Source: Dyadobacter sp. CY356
GTDB taxonomy: Bacteria; Bacteroidota; Bacteroidia; Cytophagales; Spirosomataceae
DNA length: 64,000 bases
NCBI RefSeq assembly: GCF_021440195.1
Contig: NZ_JAJTSZ010000001.1
Location: 992,001 to 1,056,000 of the forward strand
Direction of reading: 5' to 3'
Under the pieces are notes generated by a model. That model saw only the letters and a list, made by a program, of their open reading frames with translations. It was not told the DNA's origin and ran no database searches. The position numbers and the translations under genes were made by a program. Shown in pieces: positions 46,603-55,055 of the stretch. Every line of letters begins with the position of its first letter. The stretch's first letter is position 1.

Positions 46603-46886
46603 TGCCCGATTTGTTTGTCATAACAGTAGCAAACGGGGCCGGGAAATCGACACTTGCCAAAGCACTTCTTCCTATTGAACTCTCAGAACTTGACGTATTT
46701 AATGGAGATAAATTCTTCGTTCAAAGACTGGCAGAGATTTTTCCTGCTAAATCTAAATCTCCAAAATATGCGCGGGATCTGGCGTTTGATGAAACTGTTC
46801 AGGCATTTGAGTCGCTCGTTGAAAACTCACTGACGAAAGTTGAATCTTTTGCATATGAAGGTCATTTCAGTTCGCCGGCTCCATGA
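46602..46886 (+). pseudogene. Zeta toxin-like kinase, N-terminal fragment (interrupted)
   Basis: The 94-residue frame contains a P-loop (VANGAGKST, residues 9-17) and the following zeta-toxin features (LDVFNGDKFF and SFAYEGHF). Intact zeta toxins have GPNGAGKST, so the first P-loop glycine is replaced by Val here. The frame ends at TGA (46884-46886) after FSSPAP. The same frame continues beyond the stop with family-like sequence, so the gene is broken; TGG to TGA is a simple explanation. Zeta toxins phosphorylate UDP-sugar precursors of peptidoglycan. Confidence 0.65.
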
Positions 46887-47228
46887 CGAACCATTGTCAG
46901 ATTTAAAGAAAATAAGTATCGTATTGTGATGGTTCTTCTGATGGTTGAAGATTTATCTACATCGCTTAAAAGGGTTTCTGAAAGAGTAAAAACAGGAGGT
47001 CATTATGTAACCGCCCAAGAAGTAGAAAAAAACTATTTTGGCAATCTTCAACAAATAAATTTTCACCTTGAATTATTGGATGAGTTGATTGTAATTGATA
47101 ACTCAACATCTATCTGGCCGGATCTCATAGCACATATTGCAGATGGTCAGTGCATATATAAAAACGCAAGGTTGCCGCAGTGGCTACTCAGAAACCTGGA
47201 TAATTTGCATAAGTTGATTTCTTCTTAA
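46887..47228 (+). pseudogene. Zeta toxin-like kinase, C-terminal fragment
   Basis: This continues the toxin frame after the TGA. The codons directly after the stop (RTIVRFKENKYRIVMV) and the segment RVSERVKTGGHYVTAQEVEK match the part of zeta-like kinases that carries the basic substrate/phosphate-binding residues before GGHYV. The first possible start is GTG 46923 or ATG 46926, but a product from there would lack the P-loop. The full gene without the stop would encode 208 residues, a normal size. Confidence 0.6.
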
Positions 47229-47608
47229 AGTTCATCGCCTATGTCTGATAACAGTTTGATCCGTATCACAACGATTTATTCGAAATACGCTGTTCTAATT
47301 CAAAAAATTTAAACTTCTGCCAGACTTTAAATAAAATTCACATAAAGGTCTGGCTTAATAATGTATTTGACAATCATCTGTTGTGATTGATATCAATATC
47401 CCCAATATCATTCTCAAATCCCGGAAATCCTGATCCGAAATATTTTTTCAAAACTTTAAAGTAAAACGGGTCCCAGGATCGTCTACCATTTTAGAAAGGC
47501 AGAAAAGTTAAAAAATGCTGAGACATGAATTTACGCACTGCTGCCTTTCAGTAACTATAAGTCTAAAATTTCATTTTAAATCAAACATCAATTTTAAAAG
47601 TTAAGAAC
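47229..47608. other. Intergenic region
   Basis: These 380 bases contain no recognisable gene. A hairpin (GCCAGAC at 47319-47325 with GTCTGGC at 47348-47354, plus TTTA/TAAA) may end the toxin transcript. The promoter of the small membrane protein gene must lie in 47400-47608, but no consensus was clear. Confidence 0.4.
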
Positions 47609-47899
47609 ATGAAAAATAACTTTCGTTTCATATTCCCACGTCTTATTGGCGCCACGTTAGTCGTTGGTCTGGCTGCATTCGTCGTCACTACGCTATTCAA
47701 ATTAATGCTGGGTGTTGTACTGATTGGCGGCGTAGTTGCCATGATTAAACGCGCCACAGGCAGACATCGAATGATGCCGGCTCACATTCGGAATGGCCAG
47801 TTCGGACACAACGAAATGATCAACATTGAAGGCGGAAATCCTTGGGAAGTACGGGCAAATGCAGTTCATAACACTGCTACAATCGTACCAATTAATTAA
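47609..47899 (+). CDS. Small membrane protein, unknown function
   Basis: The 96-residue protein has two adjacent hydrophobic segments (LIGATLVVGLAAFVV and LMLGVVLIGGVVAM) in its first half. A basic stretch (IKRATGRHRMM) and a soluble tail (MINIEGGNPWEVRANA) follow. No family is recognised. It precedes the Hsp20 gene by 123 bases on the same strand and may share its regulation. Confidence 0.6.
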   Translation: MKNNFRFIFPRLIGATLVVGLAAFVVTTLFKLMLGVVLIGGVVAMIKRATGRHRMMPAHIRNGQFGHNEMINIEGGNPWEVRANAVHNTATIVPIN

Positions 47900-48022
47900 T
47901 CAACAAACCAAAGTTCAATTCTCTTATGCCAGATTCCTGTGAGGAATCGAACGTGAAAGTATTGCCCTTTGGAAGAAAACAAAGACAATTTAATCAGATC
48001 AAAAAACTTAAAAATAAAAACC

Positions 48023-48496
48023 ATGTTTAATCAACAATCAACAACAGATTCACAGAATCAACAGGGATTTGGCCCGGGACATCAAAGATGCGGCGGTCCT
48101 TTCAAAAAATTTGCAAACAAATTTGGTGGTAAATCACCATGGGAAAATGTTTTTAACGGTTCGTTCGGAAACCGTAAGGCAGTAAATATAGAAGAAAAGG
48201 AGTCATCCTTTATCATATCGCTTTACGCAGCCGGACTTGTTAAAAGCAATTTCAAAATATCATTTACAGGCGACATACTCAATATTTCATACACTGCACC
48301 AAAGGAAGATTCCCAAAATCAGAGTACGTACACTTACCAGGAATATGAACCGGGCTCCTTTGAGCGTTCATTCCAGTTGAATGGAAAAGTGCTGACCGAA
48401 AATATCAGTGCTTCCTACACGGATGGTGTGCTGGTTGTCACACTTCCTAAAAATCCTGAAACAAACAAACCGGGTCAGGAAATTAACGTAAACTAA
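48023..48496 (+). CDS. Hsp20/alpha-crystallin small heat shock protein
   Basis: From ATG at 48023 the protein has 157 residues; a TTG 54 bases earlier is in frame but gives a poor N-terminus. The Gln/Gly-rich head (about 1-50) is followed by an alpha-crystallin domain (about 52-145; VNIEEKESSFIISLYAAGL, SFERSFQL, YTDGVLVVTLPK). The tail lacks a clear IxI motif. It is an ATP-independent holdase that binds unfolding proteins. It may be co-regulated with the small membrane protein upstream. Confidence 0.88.
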   Translation: MFNQQSTTDSQNQQGFGPGHQRCGGPFKKFANKFGGKSPWENVFNGSFGNRKAVNIEEKESSFIISLYAAGLVKSNFKISFTGDILNISYTAPKEDSQNQSTYTYQEYEPGSFERSFQLNGKVLTENISASYTDGVLVVTLPKNPETNKPGQEINVN

Positions 48497-48502
48497 GACC
48501 AT

Positions 48503-48548
48503 TGATCTGCCGAAGGTGTAACAGAAATGTTATGCCTTCGGCAGATCA
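48503..48548 (+). terminator. Hairpin terminator of the Hsp20 gene
   Basis: A 21-bp stem (48503-48523 with 48528-48548; core GATCTGCCGAAGG) has two G-T pairs and a GAAA tetraloop. There is only a weak T-run after it, so it may also stabilise the transcript end. Confidence 0.75.
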
Positions 48549-48731
48549 GTATAAAATATAAAATCAACGTATAATGGTAATGGTTACTCATTATAGAATT
48601 TTGAGTGAGCTATTTCTATATTGTTGGCTGTAAGTTTTAATGCAAAGAGCTTCGTGAATATAACAACTATCCCACTACATAGCAGTTCTATTCTCAGACT
48701 AATTTCTAATAAGCATCCCAAAAGTACAAAA

Positions 48732-48773
48732 ACTAGCCTGAAAGTAAATTTTAAAATTTATTTTCAGGCTAGT
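48732..48773. repeat. 42-bp near-perfect palindrome
   Basis: Two 21-base arms starting ACTAGCCTGAAAGTAAATTT are complementary with a single mismatch (G-T when transcribed) and no spacer. This could be a terminator for readthrough from 48.5 kb or a binding site; it sits 200 bases before the inositol-phosphate synthase gene. Confidence 0.65.
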
Positions 48774-48835
48774 CATCTTATTATCAGTTGTATAGGTTTA
48801 ATTTTAAATGTTTGACAAAAACAAATTAAATTTTA

Positions 48836-48849
48836 TGCAAACGTTTGCA
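48836..48849. promoter_or_regulatory. LacI-type operator upstream of inositol-1-phosphate synthase
   Basis: The site is the perfect palindrome TGCAAACGTTTGCA, with the central CG typical of LacI-family operators. It lies 124 bases before the start codon. No LacI regulator is encoded in the window. Confidence 0.55.
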
Positions 48850-48972
48850 ATAATTTTTTGTTGATTGCATAATGATAGAAGAAGTGACAATTTTTAAACA
48901 TATCATTTTTAAATCCGTCAGTTTCGTCAGATTTAATATTTGTAAAAATTTAAGAAAACGTAAGTAAAATTT

Positions 48973-50181
48973 ATGCAGAATCAAGCCGGAAAAATAAGAG
49001 TTGCTATTTTAGGAGTAGGTAATTGCGCCAGTTCACTGGTGCAGGGTGTTGAATATTATACCACATTTTCTGACAAAACATCGGGTTTGATGGCTGATGA
49101 CATTGGAGGTTATAAAGCAGAAAATATTGAATTTGTTTGTGGCTTTGACATTGATGAAAGAAAGATCGGATTACCTCTTGCTGAGGCAATTTTTGCCAGA
49201 CCGAATTGTACCATGATTCTAAATTCCGAAATCAAGTCACATGCACCCGTTTATCGCTCTCCGGTCATTGATGGTGTTTCTCCACAAATGGCTGTCTATC
49301 CTGCCGAAAACCGTTTTGTAATAAAAGATGAACTTAAAACGTCTGATATCTTACTAGATCCTTCGTGTTATGATGAAGAGCTGGTCAGCAAGATGCGAAC
49401 CGAAATTATTGAACACCTGAAAAGTCATAAGGCTGAGATTCTGATCAATTATTTGCCCGTCGGCTCCCAGCTCGCTACGGAGTTTTATGCCGGAATTTGT
49501 CTCGAACTTGGCATCTCACTTGTAAATTGTATTCCTGTTTTTATCGCATCTGATCCTGTATGGGAACAAAAATTTATAGACGCCGGAATCCCGATCATCG
49601 GTGATGATATGAGAAGCCAGTTTGGTGCCAGCATCGTTTCACAAATGTTGCAGGAACTAGCCTTCGAGCGTGGCCATCACGTAAAAGCGCATATTCAGAG
49701 GAACGTGGGCGGCAATACCGACTTCCTGAACATGGAGGATAAAAACCGTCTTAAATCAAAAAAAATATCGAAGGAAAATGTTATCCGCGCGCAAAACGAC
49801 ATTAGAGGAATCGCCACCGACGACACTTTTTTACATGCCGGACCTTCCGAATATATTGCTTATTACGGTGATAATAAGGTAGCTAATTTCCGTCTTGAAC
49901 TGGAAGGATTTATGGGAGCACCAGTTATTCTGGATGCGCAGTTGTCGGTACAGGATTCACCCAATTCTGCGGGTGTTGTCATTGATGCGATCAGATATGT
50001 ATACGTCGCACGGGAGCTGGGGTTGGTTGGCGCATTAAGAGGCCCTTCTGCTTCAACACAAAAAACGCCACCGCAACAAATGATGTTCAGCGACGCGATT
50101 TATGAATGTCACGCACTGGCTAAACGTGAGTTAACTGAATCCACGAGAAAGCAGTTGATGAAGGTTGATTTACAGGTTTAA
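48973..50181 (+). CDS. ino1: Myo-inositol-1-phosphate synthase
   Basis: The 402-residue protein is of the bacterial/actinobacterial length class. The NAD-binding motif VAILGVGNCASSLVQGVEYY is at the N-terminus. The conserved segments VFIASDPVWEQKFIDAGIPI, GDDMRSQFGASIVSQ, RNVGGNTDFLNM and DSPNSAGVVIDAIRYV follow in order. It converts glucose 6-phosphate to inositol 1-phosphate in the cytoplasm, the first step toward phosphatidylinositol or inositol sphingolipids. A LacI-type site upstream suggests sugar-responsive control. Confidence 0.92.
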   Translation: MQNQAGKIRVAILGVGNCASSLVQGVEYYTTFSDKTSGLMADDIGGYKAENIEFVCGFDIDERKIGLPLAEAIFARPNCTMILNSEIKSHAPVYRSPVIDGVSPQMAVYPAENRFVIKDELKTSDILLDPSCYDEELVSKMRTEIIEHLKSHKAEILINYLPVGSQLATEFYAGICLELGISLVNCIPVFIASDPVWEQKFIDAGIPIIGDDMRSQFGASIVSQMLQELAFERGHHVKAHIQRNVGGNTDFLNMEDKNRLKSKKISKENVIRAQNDIRGIATDDTFLHAGPSEYIAYYGDNKVANFRLELEGFMGAPVILDAQLSVQDSPNSAGVVIDAIRYVYVARELGLVGALRGPSASTQKTPPQQMMFSDAIYECHALAKRELTESTRKQLMKVDLQV

Positions 50182-50254
50182 GCTTATAAAGGAAAATATA
50201 ATTTAATGGGGAAAGTTGATTTCTATCGCCATTTTTCCGTTAAGTTTTAGTCAA

Positions 50255-50291
50255 AGATTAATGCCTGATCATTTGGGTTTGGCATTAATCT
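50255..50291 (+). terminator. Rho-independent terminator of the inositol-phosphate synthase gene
   Basis: AGATTAATGCC (50255-50265) pairs perfectly with GGCATTAATCT (50281-50291). ATTTTT follows. Confidence 0.8.
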
Positions 50292-50388
50292 ATTTTTAAA
50301 TCTGGATCTTTAATAAATCAAAATCTCTGATTAATTACCGTAAGCTCTTAACCATATCATCCTTCCAATATCAATCCTGAAAAAAATG

Positions 50389-50817
50389 TTAGAATGAAGA
50401 ATCCTGTCCTGCAATAAACTGATCTACAAAACATATTTTAATTCCACGGGCAATATCCTCGTAACCATCCATCGTGGTGGGTTTCGTAATAAAGGTACTG
50501 ATTCCAAGCTGGTAAGCTTGCTTTTTAAGTGACGCGTCCTGTGAGGTGGAAACCATAAGCGCAGGAATGTTTTTCAGTTCAGGTTTGGATTTAATGATAC
50601 TGATCGCCTCCAGCCCGTTAAGCCTTGGCATATTCATATCAACAAGAATCAATGTCAGGTTTCTGCTTTCATTTTTTCTGCTGATCAGGTCCACCAGATC
50701 CTGGCCGTCCATAGCTTCAATAATCGTTATTCCCGGAATTATGGAAGTAATTGCTTCTCTTAAAAACAAGCGATCATCTTCATCGTCATCAGCCAGATAA
50801 ATTTCAACCTGCCTCAT
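50389..50817 (-). CDS. Single-domain response regulator
   Basis: From ATG at 50817 the protein has 142 residues (MRQVEIYLADDDEDD); the frame is open further upstream, but no better start is seen. It is a receiver domain only: the acidic cluster DDDEDD, the phospho-acceptor Asp in LVDMNMPRLNGL, Thr/Ser in MVSTSQDA and Lys in FITKPT are all present. It probably relays phosphate or binds a partner kinase, as single-domain regulators of this type do. No kinase is adjacent. Confidence 0.88.
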   Translation of the reverse strand: MRQVEIYLADDDEDDRLFLREAITSIIPGITIIEAMDGQDLVDLISRKNESRNLTLILVDMNMPRLNGLEAISIIKSKPELKNIPALMVSTSQDASLKKQAYQLGISTFITKPTTMDGYEDIARGIKICFVDQFIAGQDSSF

Positions 50818-51015
50818 TAAAAATTCATTCACTATTGATTCGACAAGTTTAAAGGCGGTGCTGCATTCCCTATTATGTTTGTAAATGTAAATTATACCCA
50901 AAAGGTTTCCACTTCATCAAAGTATTTCGACGATTATAAGCGAATTTCCCGATCTTTTCCGGAATTGCGATCCATCCTGAGTTCTACCAGTCTTTTTGGT
51001 GAGGAACTTCCAGGA

Positions 51016-51816
51016 TTAAGGTTCAGTAATGACAAGTTCATCTCCCTCTTGCAAAAGCCCGTTTTCTCTACTAACTAAATTTTGTCCAAAGAAAATATTT
51101 TTGCCAACTTTCCGGTATGAACTTAATGTTTTTAATGGCTCTGAACCTTTCTGGCCCGTAACAGGATCTATGCCCACTAAAATACAGCGCTCGCAAGGTT
51201 TGGCAACGATAAATTCCACTTGCCCAATCCTGACTTTTTTCCAGGAATCCTCTGCGAAAGGTTCAGTGCCGGAAATGATGAAATTGGGGCGGAAGCGTCT
51301 CATGGTTACAGGCTGAGCCAGCCGGCTGTTAAGGTCCTGCAAGGAGCCTTCTGAAATTAAAAGATATGGAAAATCATCCGCAAAGCTGACCAGCGATTCT
51401 TTTCCGGAATAAGCCGGGTCCATCTTTCTTTTTGTTTGTTCCGACATTTCTACAATCCGGACACTTTTCCCAAGCTGTCTGGTTAGCCAGGCATCAGCCT
51501 TATCACAGATGGTTCGTGCCAAAACCGTGTCCTCCCATACCTTTACCTGAATTGTTTGATTCGAATTTGCTTCAAAAGGAACAAGTATCTGATTGTCAGT
51601 TTGAAATCTACGGGAGATTATAAGGCCGTCTGTATGGATTTCTACATCAAGCAGGGCCATATTTGGATTTACACGCTGCGTTAAAAACTTGCCGTTTTCA
51701 TCTACAATCATCCAGCGCCGGTCATATTGCAATCCTTTTTCTTCTACCACTGCCTGAGTCTGACGTATTCCGCCAAGTGATTTTACCGGATAAATCCATA
51801 TTTCTGATAAAAACAT
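51016..51816 (-). CDS. MOSC domain protein (YcbX-like)
   Basis: The 266-residue protein has an N-terminal MOSC_N beta-barrel (LSEIWIYPVKSLGG, then GLQYDRRWMIVDENGKFLTQR). The MOSC domain carries the conserved Cys in KPCERCILVGIDP. Such proteins bind molybdenum cofactor sulfide and reduce N-hydroxylated compounds or donate sulfur. It lacks the C-terminal ferredoxin domain found in longer YcbX proteins. Confidence 0.88.
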   Translation of the reverse strand: MFLSEIWIYPVKSLGGIRQTQAVVEEKGLQYDRRWMIVDENGKFLTQRVNPNMALLDVEIHTDGLIISRRFQTDNQILVPFEANSNQTIQVKVWEDTVLARTICDKADAWLTRQLGKSVRIVEMSEQTKRKMDPAYSGKESLVSFADDFPYLLISEGSLQDLNSRLAQPVTMRRFRPNFIISGTEPFAEDSWKKVRIGQVEFIVAKPCERCILVGIDPVTGQKGSEPLKTLSSYRKVGKNIFFGQNLVSRENGLLQEGDELVITEP

Positions 51817-51935
51817 AAACAGTTTTAGGGTTGATTTCTACAAACTTCTAAAAAACCATTCCCTGACACATCTGGTATAATTATTTATCATCTGATAAAT
51901 CTCATCTATCACTTTTTGAATATTATCAATTTACA

Positions 51936-53657
51936 ATGACAAGCAAACCAGTAATAAGTCGTATAGCTATTTTGGGAGGTGGTCCCAGCGCATTATTTGT
52001 TTTTAAAAGATTTGTTGAAGCCGGAGATCCTAACCATGAAATTCACATTTTTGAAACTAAAAAGCTGCTGGGTGCAGGTATGCCTTACAGTTATGAAGGT
52101 GCTAACAAAGAGCATGTTACCAATGTGTCCGATAATGAAATACCGGAAATTGTAACCTCTATTGAAACCTGGATTCAGACGCTTTCAACAGAAAGTCTTG
52201 CAAATTTTAACATCAAGAAAGAAAAATTTAACGAGTATAAGGTTTTGCCCCGCTTGCTGTTTGGACAATATCTCTCCGCACAATTCAGTTTGCTGCTTGA
52301 TAAGGCAAAATCAGATGGGTTAAAGACGATCGTTCATTTAGGAAGTAAGGTGATTGATATCGTGGATAAACCTGAAAATGGCAAAGTTGAAGTTGAAACT
52401 GCGGAAAAAGAGATTCTGGAATTTGATAAAGTGATAATCTGCACCGGGCATAAGTGGCCGGTAAAAAATGAGGGTAAAGTGGCCGGTTATTTTGATTCTC
52501 CATATCCGCCGGCCAAGCTTGAATTAAAGCTGAATCACACCATCGCGATCAAAGGTTCTTCACTTACAGCCGTTGACGCATTGCGAACACTTGCAAGGAA
52601 TAACGGAACTTTTGAAACAGATGAAAACGGGAAGATCAGTTTTCTGGTTTCAAAAGACAGTCCCGATTTCAGACTTGTAATGCATTCCAGAAATGGTTTA
52701 CTTCCGGCGGTGCGTTTTCATTTGGAAGATCCGCTGGTATCCAATGATGCATTGTTAAGTCCGGAAGAAATTGAGAAAAACAAAGCAGAAAATAATGGTT
52801 TCCTGTCGCTTGATTTTATGTTTGAAAAGGAATTTAAGGATATGTTTAAAGACAAAGACCCAAAATTCTATGCAAGCATAAAAGATCTGAGCATGGAGGA
52901 ATTTGTTAATTCCATGATGGATCTCAGAGAAAAAGCAGAGCCGTTTACACTGTTTAAGAAAGAATATGAAGAAGCGGAAAAATCAATAAAAAGAAAGGAA
53001 TCTATCTATTGGAAGGAAGTATTGGCGATCCTGAGTTTTGCGATGAATTATCCTGCAAAATATTTATCAGCTGAGGATATGCAAAGGTTACAAAAGGTAT
53101 TGATGCCTTTAATTTCAGTTGTTATTGCGTTTGTTCCTCAAAGTTCATGTGAAGAACTGCTAGCCTTGCATGATGCCGGCAGGCTGGAAATCGTTTCGGT
53201 TGGGGAGACAGGCGAGGTAGAACCGGATGAAAACAAGGGTGGCATTACGTATCATTACACGGATGAAAATGGTGTAGAACATGGCAATTATTATCAGACT
53301 TTTGTTGATTGTGTCGGACAGCCGCACCTGAACTTTGAAGATTTTCCATTCCAGGGACTTTTTCAAAATAAAACCGTAAGTCCAGCCAGGATCAAATTCA
53401 GATCTCCTGAAAAGGCGCAATCTGCACTGGATGAGGGCAATAAAAATATCGAAAAAACGGATGATGGGTATTATCTGAAAGTGCCTGGAATTACGATCAA
53501 TGACAATTTTCAGATCGTCGATTCCAGTGGAAAAGAAAACGACAGGATTTATATCATGGCCGTACCGTATATCGGTGGTTACAATCCCGATTATTCAGGA
53601 CTGGATTTCTGTGAGCAGGCTTCGTCCAGCATTGTTGAAACGATACTTGAAATTTAG
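51936..53657 (+). CDS. FAD/NAD(P)-binding oxidoreductase-like protein
   Basis: The 573-residue protein begins with a Rossmann FAD-binding motif (IAILGGGPSALFVFKRF, the GxGxxA-type dinucleotide loop). The segment GAGMPYSYEGANKEHVTNVS is typical of the FAD_NAD_binding_9 family (HI0933/YdhS-like). A second binding motif is seen near FDKVIICTGHKWP. Members are flavoproteins of poorly known function. A strong terminator follows, so the gene is alone. Confidence 0.85.
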   Translation: MTSKPVISRIAILGGGPSALFVFKRFVEAGDPNHEIHIFETKKLLGAGMPYSYEGANKEHVTNVSDNEIPEIVTSIETWIQTLSTESLANFNIKKEKFNEYKVLPRLLFGQYLSAQFSLLLDKAKSDGLKTIVHLGSKVIDIVDKPENGKVEVETAEKEILEFDKVIICTGHKWPVKNEGKVAGYFDSPYPPAKLELKLNHTIAIKGSSLTAVDALRTLARNNGTFETDENGKISFLVSKDSPDFRLVMHSRNGLLPAVRFHLEDPLVSNDALLSPEEIEKNKAENNGFLSLDFMFEKEFKDMFKDKDPKFYASIKDLSMEEFVNSMMDLREKAEPFTLFKKEYEEAEKSIKRKESIYWKEVLAILSFAMNYPAKYLSAEDMQRLQKVLMPLISVVIAFVPQSSCEELLALHDAGRLEIVSVGETGEVEPDENKGGITYHYTDENGVEHGNYYQTFVDCVGQPHLNFEDFPFQGLFQNKTVSPARIKFRSPEKAQSALDEGNKNIEKTDDGYYLKVPGITINDNFQIVDSSGKENDRIYIMAVPYIGGYNPDYSGLDFCEQASSSIVETILEI

Positions 53658-53674
53658 AGATTGATCTAAAAGCG

Positions 53675-53717
53675 ATAAGGTTGTAACCGGGAAAATTTCT
53701 TCCGGTTACGACCTTAT
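53675..53717. terminator. Bidirectional terminator
   Basis: ATAAGGTTGTAACCGG (53675-53690) pairs with CCGGTTACGACCTTAT (53702-53717), with one G-T pair. Seven T follow on the plus strand. It serves both the flavoprotein gene and the small minus-strand gene. Confidence 0.85.
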
Positions 53718-53733
53718 TTTTTGATTGATATTC

Positions 53734-53940
53734 TTAAAACAATCCGTGTATTTTTACAGAAAGAACCGGCATCCAGTGTTTGCCGGTACTAATAATGATC
53801 AATACCAGTATGACCAGATAATTCATTTTCCACCCTTTCTTTTCCGGTCGGCCCGGAGGGGCATAAATATTAATGAATAAGATTACAACGATCAAAGTTT
53901 GTATTAAAAACGGCAAAAGCGATAGCGTGTCTGGTATCAT
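53734..53940 (-). CDS. Small membrane protein with two helices
   Basis: The 68-residue protein has two hydrophobic segments (LLPFLIQTLIVVILFINIY and MNYLVILVLIIISTG) separated by a basic loop (GRPEKKGWK). The shared terminator just beyond the stop codon supports a real gene. No family is recognised. Confidence 0.55.
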   Translation of the reverse strand: MIPDTLSLLPFLIQTLIVVILFINIYAPPGRPEKKGWKMNYLVILVLIIISTGKHWMPVLSVKIHGLF

Positions 53941-54216
53941 AATATTTGCTGGTTGTCAAGTGCCAATAAAAAGAAGAATCATTTACGTTGAGCATAATCA
54001 ATAACACGTTTTAAATATATGGCAGTCATATTTTTGCTGCCGGGAAATGTATGTGAACGGAGGATCAAGCGTAGTAAGTATCGGCGATTTTGTAAGTGAA
54101 AAAATCGCATGATAAAAGGATTCACATGTATCATTAGAAACCATTTGTCAAAAAGCCAGCCCTTAAAGTTTGAAAGAATGCCCTGAATCCGTAATTTTCT
54201 GTCAAATGAATTTAAA

Positions 54217-54993
54217 TTGGAAAATCAGGTACAAATTTTGATTGTCGAGGATGAGGCAGTGCTTGCTATGTATGTCAGTGATTTGCTTGAAGCTCAGGGA
54301 TATACCATCGTGGATGTTGCCAATAATGGCCGGGAAGCATTATCGCTCTTTAAGGATAACCGGGTGGATCTGCTGCTTTGCGATATTAATTTGAAAGGCG
54401 ACTGGGATGGAATTGAGACCGCCAGGCAGATCAATGCTTTTAAGCCCGTTCCAGTCATTTATCTTACTGCTTTTGCAGACAAACAAACAATCGAAAGAGC
54501 GAAGGAAACTTTTCCTGCCGCTTATTTGACCAAACCAGTAAGACCTGAAAATCTAAATATAGCTGTTGATCTCGCGCTTCATAATTTTGCCCAGGGAAAA
54601 CTTTCTGCAAGAAATGAAGAACAAAAAAAGCCGGAACCTGCTGACAGGGAAACGGCGGGGAAAGAATCTATCTTACTCATTAATGATCAGGTATTTATAA
54701 AACATAACTATCAGTTTGTTCGCATAAATCTTGATGATATATTGATTCTGGAAGCCGACAATACATATACCAATATTTTAGTAAAAGGTCAAAAATATGC
54801 ATTGCGGCTGACGCTTGGTAATACCCGGCAACGTCTGGGTTTTGATGCTCTTGTTCGCGTGCACAGATCATTTGTTGTCAACATTAACAAAATAACGGGT
54901 TTTAATGACCGGGAGATTTTCGTTGATTCCCTGACTATTCCATTGGGAGCGCAGTATAAGGATGAGTTTATGAAACAATTTCATGTGCGCTGA
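54217..54993 (+). CDS. LytTR-family response regulator
   Basis: The 258-residue protein starts with TTG at 54217; the nearby ATG at 54206 is out of frame. The receiver domain (residues about 4-120) has the acidic pair in VEDEAVLA, Asp56 in LLCDINLKGDWDG and Lys in LTKPVRP. After a Lys/Glu-rich linker the LytTR DNA-binding domain follows (about 155-255; DDILILEADNTYTNILV, LVRVHRSFVVNINKI). It lies 62 bases before a HisKA_2 sensor kinase, its likely partner. Confidence 0.92.
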   Translation: MENQVQILIVEDEAVLAMYVSDLLEAQGYTIVDVANNGREALSLFKDNRVDLLLCDINLKGDWDGIETARQINAFKPVPVIYLTAFADKQTIERAKETFPAAYLTKPVRPENLNIAVDLALHNFAQGKLSARNEEQKKPEPADRETAGKESILLINDQVFIKHNYQFVRINLDDILILEADNTYTNILVKGQKYALRLTLGNTRQRLGFDALVRVHRSFVVNINKITGFNDREIFVDSLTIPLGAQYKDEFMKQFHVR

Positions 54994-55055
54994 AACATAA
55001 TTTTTTATTAAATAAGTAGGCTGAAGCTGAGTTTTTATTACTATACCCTTACGTT

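Larger units (their letters stand above)
48497..48972. other. Intergenic region with terminator, long palindrome and operator
   Basis: These 476 bases hold the Hsp20 terminator, the 42-bp palindrome and a LacI-type site, each listed separately. No convincing gene is present; a 64-codon frame at 48621-48815 runs across the palindrome and looks spurious. Confidence 0.5.

Noticed and set aside
47930-47955. GATTCCTGTGAGGAATCGAAC, which recalls part of a tRNA T-arm
   Set aside because: The flanking bases do not form the 5-bp T-stem, and no acceptor, D- or anticodon arms follow on either strand.
48621-48815. 64-codon plus-strand open frame between Hsp20 and inositol-phosphate synthase
   Set aside because: It runs straight through the 42-bp palindrome and has low-complexity composition; it looks like chance in A/T-rich DNA.
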